Origin: Gp1-AA133 sp964641665
Lineage (GTDB): Bacteria > Acidobacteriota > Terriglobia > Terriglobales > Acidobacteriaceae
Reading direction: 5' to 3'
NCBI GenBank assembly: GCA_964641665.1
Contig: CAZXKO010000095.1
Coordinates: 1-64,000, forward strand
Length of the DNA stretch: 64,000 nt
Positions 44,665 through 52,607 of this stretch are shown here, piece by piece. The position numbers and the translations under genes are program-made. How positions within the stretch are numbered: position 1 is the first letter of the stretch; each line of letters begins with the position of its first letter. Under the pieces are notes generated by a model that did no database searches, was not told the DNA's origin, and saw nothing but the letters and a program-made list of their open reading frames with translations.

Positions 44665-45063
44665 ATGGCGACTGGCGAGGACGAACAGGCGATCGTTGCG
44701 CTTTTCGAGGCTGGAGATCGTGCCCTGATGGCGGCGGACGTCGAAGCCCTGGCGCGCATCTTCGCCGACGACTACGTGCAATACGACGCAGCTGGCCGCG
44801 CCTTCACCAAGCAGCAGGTCTTGGAAAATTTGCGCACCAGCGCGATCCGGTACCCGTCGATTGTTTCCACCGGGCGAAGAATCCGCCTATTCGGGGACAT
44901 CGCCATCGTGCACGGGTCGGAAGACGACGAAGTGGAGGCAGATGGCAAGCGCTTCCCTCTCCGCTACCTCTACATGGACGTCGTATTGAAGCGCCGCGGG
45001 AGGTGGCAGATCGTAGGCTCGCAGTTGGTGAAGCCGGAGGAGCGAGTGAGATCCGAAGCGTGA
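44665..45063 (+). CDS. SnoaL/NTF2-like protein (DUF4440-type)
   Basis: 132 residues from ATG 44665 (TGGAGGGTCTCG upstream). NTF2-fold: IVALFEAGDRALMAADVEAL, IFADDYVQYDAAGRAFTKQQ, VLKRRGRWQIVGSQLVKP. The ADDY.......G....K pattern followed by W.I...Q is the DUF4440/SnoaL-like signature. Such proteins are cyclases, isomerases or ligand-binding domains; nothing nearby tells which. It is followed by a strong hairpin between it and the convergent dedA gene. Confidence 0.88.
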   Translation: MATGEDEQAIVALFEAGDRALMAADVEALARIFADDYVQYDAAGRAFTKQQVLENLRTSAIRYPSIVSTGRRIRLFGDIAIVHGSEDDEVEADGKRFPLRYLYMDVVLKRRGRWQIVGSQLVKPEERVRSEA

Positions 45064-45068
45064 AGAAC

Positions 45069-45103
45069 CCAGGTTAGCGTCCAAACAACGGACGCGAACC
45101 TGG
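45069..45103. terminator. Long bidirectional hairpin terminator-like structure
   Basis: CCAGGTT (45069-45075) pairs with AACCTGG (45097-45103). After one A/G mismatch GCGTCC pairs with GGACGC around a 7-base loop, giving a 13-bp stem. It lies six bases past the SnoaL stop and before the convergent DedA stop. No T-tract, so it may act through Rho or as a 3' end protector. Confidence 0.55.
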
Positions 45104-45144
45104 GGCACCCGCTAACCGACTTACCGCTAGCCGCATCCGGGGCG

Positions 45145-45771
45145 TTACTCCGCCGCCCGCACGCGATTCTGCCAGTGCGACCAGACGAACCACGCAATCG
45201 CCACCATCAGGCCTACGCCGATGATGGCGTCGAACTGGTGGAAGTACTTGCCCAGGCTGCGCCAGTTCTCGCCCAGCTTCATGCCGAGGTAGGCCAGCGC
45301 GAAGCACCACGGCCAGGAACCGAGGAAGGTGTAGATGTGAAACTTCCCGCGCGGCATGCGGGCAACCCCGGCAGGCAATGCAATAAAAGTGCGGATGACC
45401 GGCAGCAGGCGGCCGATGAAGACGGCGGCCTGGCCCCAGCGCAGGAAGAAGCGGTCGGCCCAGTCGAGTTCGCGCCGGCCCATCAGGATCCACTGGCCGT
45501 ATTTCTCGACCAGCGGGCGGCCGCCGTAGTAGCCGATTTCGTAGGCCACCAGCGAACCAAGGTTGCAGCCGATCGCGCCCGCGGTCGCGGCCCACAAAAG
45601 CTTCAAGGTTCCTTCGTACACTAGGTAGCCGGCGAAGGGCATGATCAGTTCTGACGGCAAAGGAATGCAGGCCGATTCGATCGCCATCAGAAAGGCGATG
45701 CCGGCGTAGCCCGTGATTCCAATCACGGACTTGATGAAGACGAACAGAACAGCAAGGATCTTTTCTGTCAT
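45145..45771 (-). CDS. DedA-family membrane protein
   Basis: 208 residues with the DedA/SNARE-associated landmarks: MAIESACIPLPSELIMPFAG, GAIGCNLGSLVAYEIGYYGG, RFFLRWGQAAVFIGRLLPVIRTFIALPAG and GKFHIYTFLGSWPWCFALAYLG. The FIGRLLPVIRTF segment with its two Arg and Pro residues is the functional hallmark; bacterial members flip phospholipids such as undecaprenyl phosphate or PE. ATG 45771 has no clear Shine-Dalgarno sequence. It lies 39 bases downstream of the small hypothetical on the same strand. Confidence 0.92.
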   Translation of the reverse strand: MTEKILAVLFVFIKSVIGITGYAGIAFLMAIESACIPLPSELIMPFAGYLVYEGTLKLLWAATAGAIGCNLGSLVAYEIGYYGGRPLVEKYGQWILMGRRELDWADRFFLRWGQAAVFIGRLLPVIRTFIALPAGVARMPRGKFHIYTFLGSWPWCFALAYLGMKLGENWRSLGKYFHQFDAIIGVGLMVAIAWFVWSHWQNRVRAAE

Positions 45772-45810
45772 GAAAGACTTAGGTTCGGATCCGCTCCCGC
45801 AGCATGCGCG

Positions 45811-46035
45811 CTAGAACGAGCCTTCCTGGGTAAACGTGAAGCCCGGGAGCGAGGCGCCCTCGGCAGACTTGCTCACCTTGACCTTGACCGTGGGCGCGTC
45901 GGGCGCGTTGACCTCGGCGGGGCGCAGGACGGCGAACTGGCTGAAGACTTCGCTGTAGACCTTGGTGACGAGGAAGTCCTGGCCGGTGGTGTCCTGGCGC
46001 CAGACTTGTCCGAGTTGCACAGATTTCACAGCCAC
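45811..46035 (-). CDS. Conserved small hypothetical protein
   Basis: 74 residues from GTG 46035, which has AAGGA seven bases upstream; a TTG at 46089 gives 92 residues with a non-conserved start. The frame reads VAVKSVQLGQVWRQDTTGQD, FLVTKVYSEVFSQFAVLRPA and ends FTFTQEGSF. I recall related short proteins beginning near GQVWRQ with the VTKVY..VFS.FAVLR pattern but no function. A small beta-barrel-like domain is likely. Confidence 0.6.
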   Translation of the reverse strand: MAVKSVQLGQVWRQDTTGQDFLVTKVYSEVFSQFAVLRPAEVNAPDAPTVKVKVSKSAEGASLPGFTFTQEGSF

Positions 46036-46089
46036 AGGGTTGTCCTTGGAGTTCTCTTCCAGACTAATGGGGTGAAGGGGCGGCGTCAA

Positions 46090-46364
46090 TGGAGTGGCAG
46101 GACTTGGATCTAGTCGTCGGTCCTTGGTCGTTGGCGGGGGTGCGAATCGTCGTCGGTCCTCGGTCTTCGGTCGTCGGGGAGAGTCAACAGCCTTAAACCG
46201 CAGAGGCCGCGGAGAACCGCCGCAGAGTTCGCTGAGACGATCTCTTCACCGCAAAGGGCCCTAAGGTTTTCCCAAAGATCGCAAAGAAGGCCCAAGGGGG
46301 TTGTTTAGCCAACGACCAACGACGTTCTTTTGCTACCATTACCGCGCGATCTGAGGAGATTTAC
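46090..46364. repeat. Gap with GTCGTCGGTCCTTGGTC and CCGCAAAG repeat families
   Basis: 46110-46183 carries repeated GTCGTCGGTCCT(T/C)GGTC words. 46187-46294 carries CCGCAGAGGCCGCGGAGAAC and CACCGCAAAGGGCCC words of the CGCAAAG family, and 46311-46323 repeats CCAACGACCAACG. These are dispersed intergenic repeats and not a gene. Confidence 0.6.
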
Positions 46365-47246
46365 ATGGCACGAGGACTGAGTCCGCGGCGGCCCGCCAAG
46401 TCTGGGCGGCACGAAGGGGCGCGGCACGTGACGCGCGGGCAAGCCGGTCGAAACGCCAAAACGGCGAGCGATGGCAGCAAACGCGCGCGGGCGCCCAAGC
46501 GCGCCTCGAAGCCTGCCCTGAAAGCGGCGCCGGCGAGAACTGTTTCCAAGGCGGGCAAGATCAAGGGCTACAATCCGCTGGCGCCGGAACGGGTTCAGGG
46601 AATATTGCAGCACCTGGATACGTTGTATCCACAGGTGACTTGCGCCCTGCATCACAACAGCGCATGGGAGTTGCTGGTGGCCACGATTCTTTCGGCGCAA
46701 TCAACGGATGCCAACGTGAACCGGGTGACGCCGGGACTCTTTGCCAAGTATCCGACGGTGCAGGACTTTGCCGCTATTACGCCCGAGCAACTGGAGCCGG
46801 ATGTGCGCTCGACCGGGTTCTTCCGCAACAAGTCGAAATCGGTGGTCGGGGCGGCGAAGAAAATCGTGAGCGAGTTCGGCGGCGAGGTACCGAGCGATAT
46901 GGACCAACTCCTGACGCTGCCGGGAGTTGCGCGCAAGACGGCGAACGTCGTTCTGGGCTCGTGGTTCGGCAAGGCTGTGGGCGTGGTGGTCGACACACAC
47001 GTGCACCGGATCTCGCGGCGATGGGAGTTTACGACGAACGACGATCCCGGGAAGATCGAGCAAGACTTGATGAAGATTATCCCGCAGGACCGCTGGATCT
47101 TGTTCTCGCACCAGGTGATTCATCATGGACGGAACTTGTGTGTGGCGCGCAAGCCGAAGTGCGCGGATTGTCCGATTGAGCCACTGTGCCACGCCGAGGA
47201 CAAGACCTGGACTACTGTAGATGTGCACAAGGGAGCGAAGGCTTAG
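46365..47246 (+). CDS. nth: Endonuclease III (DNA glycosylase/AP lyase)
   Basis: 293 residues from ATG 46365 (GAGGAG upstream). Residues 1-75 are an Arg/Lys/Ala-rich basic extension not found in E. coli Nth and probably unstructured. The core has ATILSAQSTDANVNRVTPGL, the helix-hairpin-helix LPGVARKTANVV with catalytic Lys, catalytic Asp in VVVDTHVHRISRR, and the 4Fe-4S site CVARKPKCADCPIEPLC (C-x7-C-x2-C-x5-C spacing). It removes oxidised pyrimidines and nicks AP sites in base-excision repair. Stand-alone gene between repeat-rich gaps. Confidence 0.94.
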   Translation: MARGLSPRRPAKSGRHEGARHVTRGQAGRNAKTASDGSKRARAPKRASKPALKAAPARTVSKAGKIKGYNPLAPERVQGILQHLDTLYPQVTCALHHNSAWELLVATILSAQSTDANVNRVTPGLFAKYPTVQDFAAITPEQLEPDVRSTGFFRNKSKSVVGAAKKIVSEFGGEVPSDMDQLLTLPGVARKTANVVLGSWFGKAVGVVVDTHVHRISRRWEFTTNDDPGKIEQDLMKIIPQDRWILFSHQVIHHGRNLCVARKPKCADCPIEPLCHAEDKTWTTVDVHKGAKA

Positions 47247-47398
47247 GGTCTTCTGAGGTCAGGAAACCCCTTAACCACGGAGGGCACAGAGGACACGGAG
47301 AGGCGCCTTTAACCGCAAAGATCGCAAAGGATGCGCAAAGGACGCTAAGAGAACCTTCGGGCTGACGGACTAGCCAACGACCAAGGACCAACGACGAG
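47247..47398. repeat. Gap with CCACGGAGG...CGCAAAGGACGCTAAG repeats
   Basis: 47271-47352 contains TTAACCACGGAGGGCACAGA and CGCAAAGGATGCGCAAAGGA, and 47372-47398 contains GCCAACGACCAAGGACCAAC. These are the same repeat families as in 46090-46364, here downstream of nth. Confidence 0.6.
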
Positions 47399-48046
47399 TT
47401 AGGCGGCTGGTTTGATTCCTGCCAGCAGCGCTAACTCCCGCCATTTCCAGTGACAGTCGACATCGGCGAAGCCGATTTCGCGGAGCCATGCGAGCTGCGT
47501 TTCGAGGTCAAGCAGTTTGTTGGAGGGGTCTTCTTCGTCGGGAGTGACATCGAGTTTGCGCAAGAACTGGTGGTGAAGCTCGAGCGTGGGAGAGGCGACG
47601 TGCTCAAGATTGCAGAAGACACCACGCGGGGAGAGGCGACCGAAGATTTCCGCATAGAGCGATCGCTTGCGGTCGTGCGGGAGATGGTGAATCGCAAAGC
47701 TGGAGATGACCGCTTCGAACCTGCCCAACTCGGGCAGCGGCATGTTCAAGTCGTGCGCGACTAGAGTCACGTGCGGATCGTTGGCAAAGCGGCCGCGGAA
47801 TTCTTCCATCATGGCGGGAGAGAGGTCCAGGGCGACGAACTCGATTTGCGGACGTCCAATTTTCACCAAGCTCACCAGACGGCCACCGCCGCTGCCCAGG
47901 TCAAGAACGCGGGCAGGAGCCGGCGGCAGACATTCGAGGAGGGCGGCTTCGCCTTCGACGCGGTGCGGGATGGAATCGGCGCGGCGGAGGTAGTCGAGGG
48001 CGTGTTCGGCTGAGGTCCAGAGGTTGATGTTGGCCGGGGCTGTCAT
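47399..48046 (-). CDS. Class I SAM-dependent methyltransferase
   Basis: 215 residues from ATG 48046. Rossmann-type methyltransferase: motif I ARVLDLGSGGGRLVSLV, acidic loop FVALDLSPAMMEEFR, motif with HDLNMPLPEL and FEAVISSFAIHHLPH. The last part (residues about 160-215; LDLETQLAWLREIGFADVDC) fits small-molecule methyltransferases of the UbiE/Coq5 kind. The substrate is unknown. It is divergent from the S9 peptidase gene with a gap of 98 bases. Confidence 0.88.
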   Translation of the reverse strand: MTAPANINLWTSAEHALDYLRRADSIPHRVEGEAALLECLPPAPARVLDLGSGGGRLVSLVKIGRPQIEFVALDLSPAMMEEFRGRFANDPHVTLVAHDLNMPLPELGRFEAVISSFAIHHLPHDRKRSLYAEIFGRLSPRGVFCNLEHVASPTLELHHQFLRKLDVTPDEEDPSNKLLDLETQLAWLREIGFADVDCHWKWRELALLAGIKPAA

Positions 48047-48144
48047 TTCTCGATTTTCGTATAGGACGACGAGCGAGTCCAGGGCGCACAGGCCATGGAC
48101 TGAGGTCTGCTAGACTTTTCTTGCGACGAACTTCGAGGAGCTTC

Positions 48145-50121
48145 ATGCGCGCCCAGATCGTGTTTGCATTGACCCTCACTATGACTACTCTTGTTTCGGC
48201 ACAGATTTTGCCGGTCCCGCAAGCCGTTACCGATCCCAAGCAGATTGCCAGCAAGCCCAACGCAACCGTCGAGAAAAGCCTGTCGATCGAAAAGCTGTAC
48301 ATGACGCGGCAGGTGGGGCTTTCGGACTGGTCTCCGGACGGCAAAACGATTGTGTTCGTGTCGAACATGAGCGGGCGCAATAACCTTTGGCTGGTGCCTG
48401 CGGAAGGCGGGTGGCCAACGCAGCTCACCGTGAGCGATCAGCGGCAAACTGCGCCGGCTTGGTCACCGGATGGAAAGTGGATCGCCTACCAGTCGGATTA
48501 CGACGGCGACGAGCAGTGGGACATCTTCATCGTGTCGCCGAAAACCGGTCAAGTGGTGAACCTCACGAACACGCGTGAGATCGCCGAGCTAGATCCGACG
48601 TGGTCACCGGATGGGCGGTATCTGGCCTACCAGGTGAAGCCGAAGACGTCCTCGGTATACGAAATCGACATCTACGACATGGTGATGCGGAAGGTGCAGC
48701 ACCTGACGAGCGATACCTCCAAGGACAGAATGAACTATGGGCCTGTCTGGTCGAAGGATGGGAAGTGGATCGCGTATTCGCAGTACCAGGCCAAGGGAAC
48801 GGATTCGAACATCTTCGTCGCGGAATTGGCGTCTGGCAAAAGCACATTGCTGACCGAGCATTCCGGTGAGCAGCTTTATGCCGCTGACAATTTCTCGCCC
48901 GACGGGAAAAAACTGCTGATTACTGCAAATGCCGAAAATGGCTACGACAACGTAGGACTGCTCGACATCGCGAGCAAGAAGATCGCGTGGCTGACGAAAG
49001 ACAAGTGGGAGATCAACGGCGGGGAGTTTTCTCCCGACGGGAAGCGCATAACGTGGACAGCGAACGTGGATGGCAATACGGACATCTACGTCCATTATCT
49101 GGTCGCCGGAAAGACGACTTCCCTGCCGCTGCCGAAGGGCGTGAACGATCTGGCGGGTAAGTTCTCCGCGTTCACGAAAGACGGTACGCGCCTCCTTTAC
49201 TACCACAACGGGCCGACGGCTCCGAACGACTTGTGGGTCTACCCGATGGCCGGCGGCAAGTCGCGCCAGATCACGCATTCGCTGGTTGCCGGCATGCGCT
49301 CGGAGGACATGGTGGAGCCGTACCTGGTGCACTATCCGAGCAAGGATGGGAAGTGGACCATTTCAGCGTTTGTTTACGCACCGTATAACCTGCCGCGGAA
49401 TGGACAGCATCCTGTGATCGTGTACGTGCACGGAGGGCCGACTTCGCAAACGGTGAATTCGTTCAGTCGCTTCGTGCAGCACATGGCGAACCAGGGCTAC
49501 TTCGTGATTGCGCCCAATTATCGCGGCTCCACCGGCTACGGAAAGGAGTTCCAGGAGGCGAACCTGTTCGATATGGGCGGCGGCGACCTGCAGGACGTGG
49601 TGGCCGCGGCGGACTGGATCAAACAGACGGGGTACATCGACCCGAAAAAAGTCATCGTGATGGGTGGGAGCTACGGCGGGTACATGAGCATGATGGCGGT
49701 CACGAAAGCGCCGGACGTGTGGGCCGCCGGAGTGCCCATCGTGCCGTTCGTCAACTATTTCACAGAGATCGAAAACGAAGACCCGGTGTTGCGCGAGATG
49801 GACCTGGCAACCATGGGCGATCCGGTGAAGAACAAGGCGCTGTTCGAGGATCGCTCGCCGATATTCTTCGTGGACAAGATCAAGGCTCCGCTGATGTTGC
49901 TGGCGGGCGGAAATGACCCGCGCTGCCCGAAAGAAGAGACCCTGCAGGTGGTCGAGGCGGTGAAGAAGAACGGCGGGGTCGTGGACTACAAGGTCTATGA
50001 AAATGAAGGGCACGGGTTTGCGCGGGTAGAGAACGTGATTGACGCCTACAAGCGGGCGTCTGACTTCTTAAAGGCGCACGTGCCGCCCGCGGATTGCAGT
50101 TGTGATTTGAAGATTCAGTGA
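48145..50121 (+). CDS. Exported S9-family prolyl oligopeptidase-like peptidase
   Basis: 658 residues from ATG 48145 (CGAGGAGC upstream; the open frame begins at 48121). Signal peptide MRAQIVFALTLTMTTLVSAQ, then a beta-propeller (about 50-390) made of WSPDGK-type repeats (LSDWSPDGKTIVFVSN, APAWSPDGKWIAYQS, LDPTWSPDGRYLAYQ). The catalytic alpha/beta-hydrolase domain (about 400-658) has Ser in VMGGSYGGYMSMMA, Asp in LAGGNDPRCPKEE and His in YENEGHGFARVE. It cleaves peptides in the periplasm or outside. Stand-alone. Confidence 0.95.
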   Translation: MRAQIVFALTLTMTTLVSAQILPVPQAVTDPKQIASKPNATVEKSLSIEKLYMTRQVGLSDWSPDGKTIVFVSNMSGRNNLWLVPAEGGWPTQLTVSDQRQTAPAWSPDGKWIAYQSDYDGDEQWDIFIVSPKTGQVVNLTNTREIAELDPTWSPDGRYLAYQVKPKTSSVYEIDIYDMVMRKVQHLTSDTSKDRMNYGPVWSKDGKWIAYSQYQAKGTDSNIFVAELASGKSTLLTEHSGEQLYAADNFSPDGKKLLITANAENGYDNVGLLDIASKKIAWLTKDKWEINGGEFSPDGKRITWTANVDGNTDIYVHYLVAGKTTSLPLPKGVNDLAGKFSAFTKDGTRLLYYHNGPTAPNDLWVYPMAGGKSRQITHSLVAGMRSEDMVEPYLVHYPSKDGKWTISAFVYAPYNLPRNGQHPVIVYVHGGPTSQTVNSFSRFVQHMANQGYFVIAPNYRGSTGYGKEFQEANLFDMGGGDLQDVVAAADWIKQTGYIDPKKVIVMGGSYGGYMSMMAVTKAPDVWAAGVPIVPFVNYFTEIENEDPVLREMDLATMGDPVKNKALFEDRSPIFFVDKIKAPLMLLAGGNDPRCPKEETLQVVEAVKKNGGVVDYKVYENEGHGFARVENVIDAYKRASDFLKAHVPPADCSCDLKIQ

Positions 50122-50427
50122 GGGAGGCAAGCTGTTTTCCTTGGGGAGCCCAGAGATGTTTGCAGGTGCACGCGGGACGCTTCGACTTGCTCTGTCGGAT
50201 TCCCAGGTCGAGGTGCGCGCCACGCGAGGGTCGAGCGTTGGACGCTGAGGAAAACCTTTAGCCGCAAAGGTCGCCAAGAAAGACCGCGAAGGACGCTAAG
50301 AAAAACGTCCGCTTAGGAGGCAGGTCGATGGGTCGCGGTAGTTGCATCTGCTTCGGTGGGCCGCACGCCGACGGGAACTCAATGCACGCATTGCGCAGGT
50401 AGCCGCCCAGACGGCGGCGCTACAAAT
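50122..50427. repeat. 306-base gap with CGCAAAG-family repeat
   Basis: 50250-50309 holds TTTAGCCGCAAAGGTCGCCA and GAAGGACGCTAAGAAAAACG. A 24-codon frame at 50328-50402 has AGGAGG eight bases upstream, but no conservation or composition supports it. Otherwise I see nothing here before the hemD stop. Confidence 0.5.
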
Positions 50428-51240
50428 CTACATTGGACGCAGGCTCGCTACAATTGCCTGCACGAGGCCGGGGATGGTGTATTGGCGGGCCTCAACGTCA
50501 ACGCCGAGCTTCAGTTCCCGCAGTGTTCGGGAGGTGACCGGGCCGATCGAGGCCAGCGTGATTCCCTCCAGACGGGCATCCTTCCGGGAGCGCGCGCGTC
50601 GGGCGGGGCCGAGCAGTTCGACGAAGTTCTTCACGGTGGAGGAACTGGTGAAGGTGATGACGTCGGGGCGCTTGTCAGGTTTCTTCAATGCGGCCCGCAG
50701 TCGAGCGCGGGACGCGCGCGGCACCACGGTTTCGTAGGCCTCGACAACATCGACTTGGGCGCCGGCTTTGCAAAGCTCGCGCGGGATTACGTCGCGCGCC
50801 ACCTTGGCGCGGACGAGCAGGATGCGTTTCCCTATTACCTGCTTGCGCAGACTCTTCACGACGGATTCGGCCACGTACTCTTCCGGGACGACGTTCACTT
50901 TCAGGCCGCGCTTTTCGATGGCTTTTTTCGTGGCCGGGCCGATGGCGGCGATGCGGAGATGGCGCAGAGATTTCTTCGTGAGGCGCAGTTTTGAAAGACG
51001 CTCCCGCATGGCTACGACGCCATTGACGCTGGTCAGGATGAGCCAGTCGTAGGCGGGGAGATTCTTGAGCGCGAGGTCCAGCGGTTTGAAGGAACGCGGA
51101 TTGCGGATTTCGATGAAGGGGATTTCGAGGACCTCGGCACCGAGCTTGCGGAGTTGGGTCGAGAGCGCGCCGGCTTGATGGCGGGCACGGCCGACGAGGA
51201 CGCGGAGGCCGGCTAGGGGACGGCCGTCGGGTTTGTTGGT
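50428..51240 (-). CDS. hemD: Uroporphyrinogen-III synthase
   Basis: 270 residues from ATG 51240 (CAGGAGCG nine bases upstream; the frame is open to 51282). HemD folds as two similar alpha/beta domains, and the low-conservation landmarks are present: LRVLVGRARHQAGALSTQLR, VLEIPFIEI, YDWLILTSVNGVVAM, RIAAIGPATKKAIE, KRILLVRAKVARDVIPREL, TFTSSSTVKNFVELL and GITLASIGPVTSRTLREL. It closes hydroxymethylbilane with ring-D inversion to make uroporphyrinogen III. It follows hemC but is separated by about 430 bases of degenerate repeats, so it may be partly uncoupled from the operon. Confidence 0.9.
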   Translation of the reverse strand, partial: TNKPDGRPLAGLRVLVGRARHQAGALSTQLRKLGAEVLEIPFIEIRNPRSFKPLDLALKNLPAYDWLILTSVNGVVAMRERLSKLRLTKKSLRHLRIAAIGPATKKAIEKRGLKVNVVPEEYVAESVVKSLRKQVIGKRILLVRAKVARDVIPRELCKAGAQVDVVEAYETVVPRASRARLRAALKKPDKRPDVITFTSSSTVKNFVELLGPARRARSRKDARLEGITLASIGPVTSRTLRELKLGVDVEARQYTIPGLVQAIVASLRPM

Positions 51241-51671
51241 CATCGAGGCGCTCCTGCGAGGCTCGCGGGCTTGCGCCCGCATCGCGGGGTGTCGTCCCTA
51301 CGGGACTCGGTCTTTTTCTTCACTCTAACCCCGGACTTACGTCCGGGGCTAGTCCCTGGCTTCCCTGCGGGACTCGGACACATCTGATGTCTCACTTCTG
51401 GTGCCACCTTAGTGGACCTTGGCATTGTTGAGACCGCGGGTCTGGTGTGGTCCCTACGGGACTCTGGCATTGCTGGCGCCGCAGGTCTGGTGCAAGTCTC
51501 GCGGGCTTGCGGCCGCATCGCGCGGAGTCGTCCCTACGGGACCGGTCTTCGTTTGCTAGCTCACCGAGGGCTTGCGCCCTGCGCTAATCTCTGGCGTCCC
51601 TGCGGGACTCTTGCGGACAGGAGTGTCCGCACCACACTCCCATCACAGCTCTTCTCAGTTTGACTCTTCGT
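51241..51671. repeat. Degenerate tandem repeat array between hemC and hemD
   Basis: Five copies of TCCCT(A/G)CGGGACTC occur near 51295-51308, 51361-51374, 51449-51463, 51530-51542 and 51596-51610, about 65-90 bases apart. A longer duplicate opens GCGGGCTTGCGCCCGCATCG at 51266 and GCGGGCTTGCGGCCGCATCG at 51501. The second copy of the GCGGACAGGAGTGTCCGC hairpin is at 51613-51630. No coding potential. Palindromic sub-words suggest a REP-like origin. Confidence 0.75.
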
Positions 51672-52607
51672 TCACGGTTGCTGGGGCACGGCGAGGCCGC
51701 GGCCGTAGACTTCTTCGAGGATGGCATCGCCGCCTCGGCGCAGAAGAGTTTCGCCTACTTCGCTGCCCAGCTTCTGCGGGTCGTCCCCGTCGCGGGATTC
51801 GCGCAGGACCTGCGAGCCGTCAGGATTGGCAACGATGGCGTCAAGATGCAGGCGGCCGTTGCGAACTTCGGCGGCGGCACCGATCGGGACCTGACAGCCT
51901 CCGCCGAGTTTATTGAGTAAGGCACGCTCGCAGGTAGTTGCCGCGCGGGCGTCACGGTCGTCAAGGAACGCGAGATATTTGCGCGTGACGGAATCGCCGG
52001 CGCGGATTTCGATTCCGAGGGCGCCCTGGCCTGCGGCCGGACACATGACGTTTTTCGGGATCACTTGCTGTACAAGGTCTGTTTTGCCCAGACGATTCAG
52101 ACCGGCAGCGGCGAGGATCACAGCATCGTATTCGCCGTCGCTCAGTTTTCGCAGGCGGGTATCCACGTTTCCCCTGAGGGGATGGATTTCGAGGTCGGGG
52201 CGCAGCGCTTTGAGTTGGGCCTGACGGCGCAGGCTGCTGGTGCCGACACGCGCGCCGTGGGGAAGTTTCTCGATGCTCGTGCACTTGACCGAGCAGAACA
52301 CGTCCTGGGAGTTCTCGCGCTTGGTGATGGCGGCGATTTCAAATCCCGCGGAAAGTTCTGTGGGCAAGTCCTTGAGGCTGTGAACAGCGAGGTCGACGCG
52401 GTTCTCGGCGAGGGCTTCTTCGATCTCCTTGGTGAACATGCCTTTGGTGCCGACCTTGGCGAGAGCGACGTCGAGAATCTTATCGCCGGTGGTCTTGATG
52501 ATTTCGAGTTCGACTTCGTGGCCCTGTTCTCGCAGCAAGGCGGAGATGTGGTTGGCTTGCCAGAGGGCCAACTGCGAGCCGCGGGAACCGATGCGCAGTC
52601 GAGCCAT
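51672..52607 (-). CDS. hemC: Hydroxymethylbilane synthase (porphobilinogen deaminase)
   Basis: 311 residues from ATG 52607. It polymerises four porphobilinogens to hydroxymethylbilane. Landmarks are RIGSRGSQLALWQAN, the KDLPTELSAGFEIAAI substrate loop, GTSSLRRQAQLKALRPDLEI, RGNVDTRLRKL and the dipyrromethane-cofactor Cys in LGGGCQVPIGAAAEV. Domain 3 is present. The start ATG overlaps the hemA stop by one base (TGATG arrangement), so translation is coupled. Residues after 280 (GGDAILEEVYGRG) are intact. Confidence 0.96.
   Translation of the reverse strand: MARLRIGSRGSQLALWQANHISALLREQGHEVELEIIKTTGDKILDVALAKVGTKGMFTKEIEEALAENRVDLAVHSLKDLPTELSAGFEIAAITKRENSQDVFCSVKCTSIEKLPHGARVGTSSLRRQAQLKALRPDLEIHPLRGNVDTRLRKLSDGEYDAVILAAAGLNRLGKTDLVQQVIPKNVMCPAAGQGALGIEIRAGDSVTRKYLAFLDDRDARAATTCERALLNKLGGGCQVPIGAAAEVRNGRLHLDAIVANPDGSQVLRESRDGDDPQKLGSEVGETLLRRGGDAILEEVYGRGLAVPQQP

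Noticed and set aside
50328..50402. 24-codon frame with AGGAGG upstream
   Set aside because: No conservation evidence, follows a repeat, and odd composition. Kept only as a note.
51241..51671. Possible CRISPR array
   Set aside because: Repeats are short, degenerate and unevenly spaced, with no cas genes and palindromic sub-words. Better read as REP-like.
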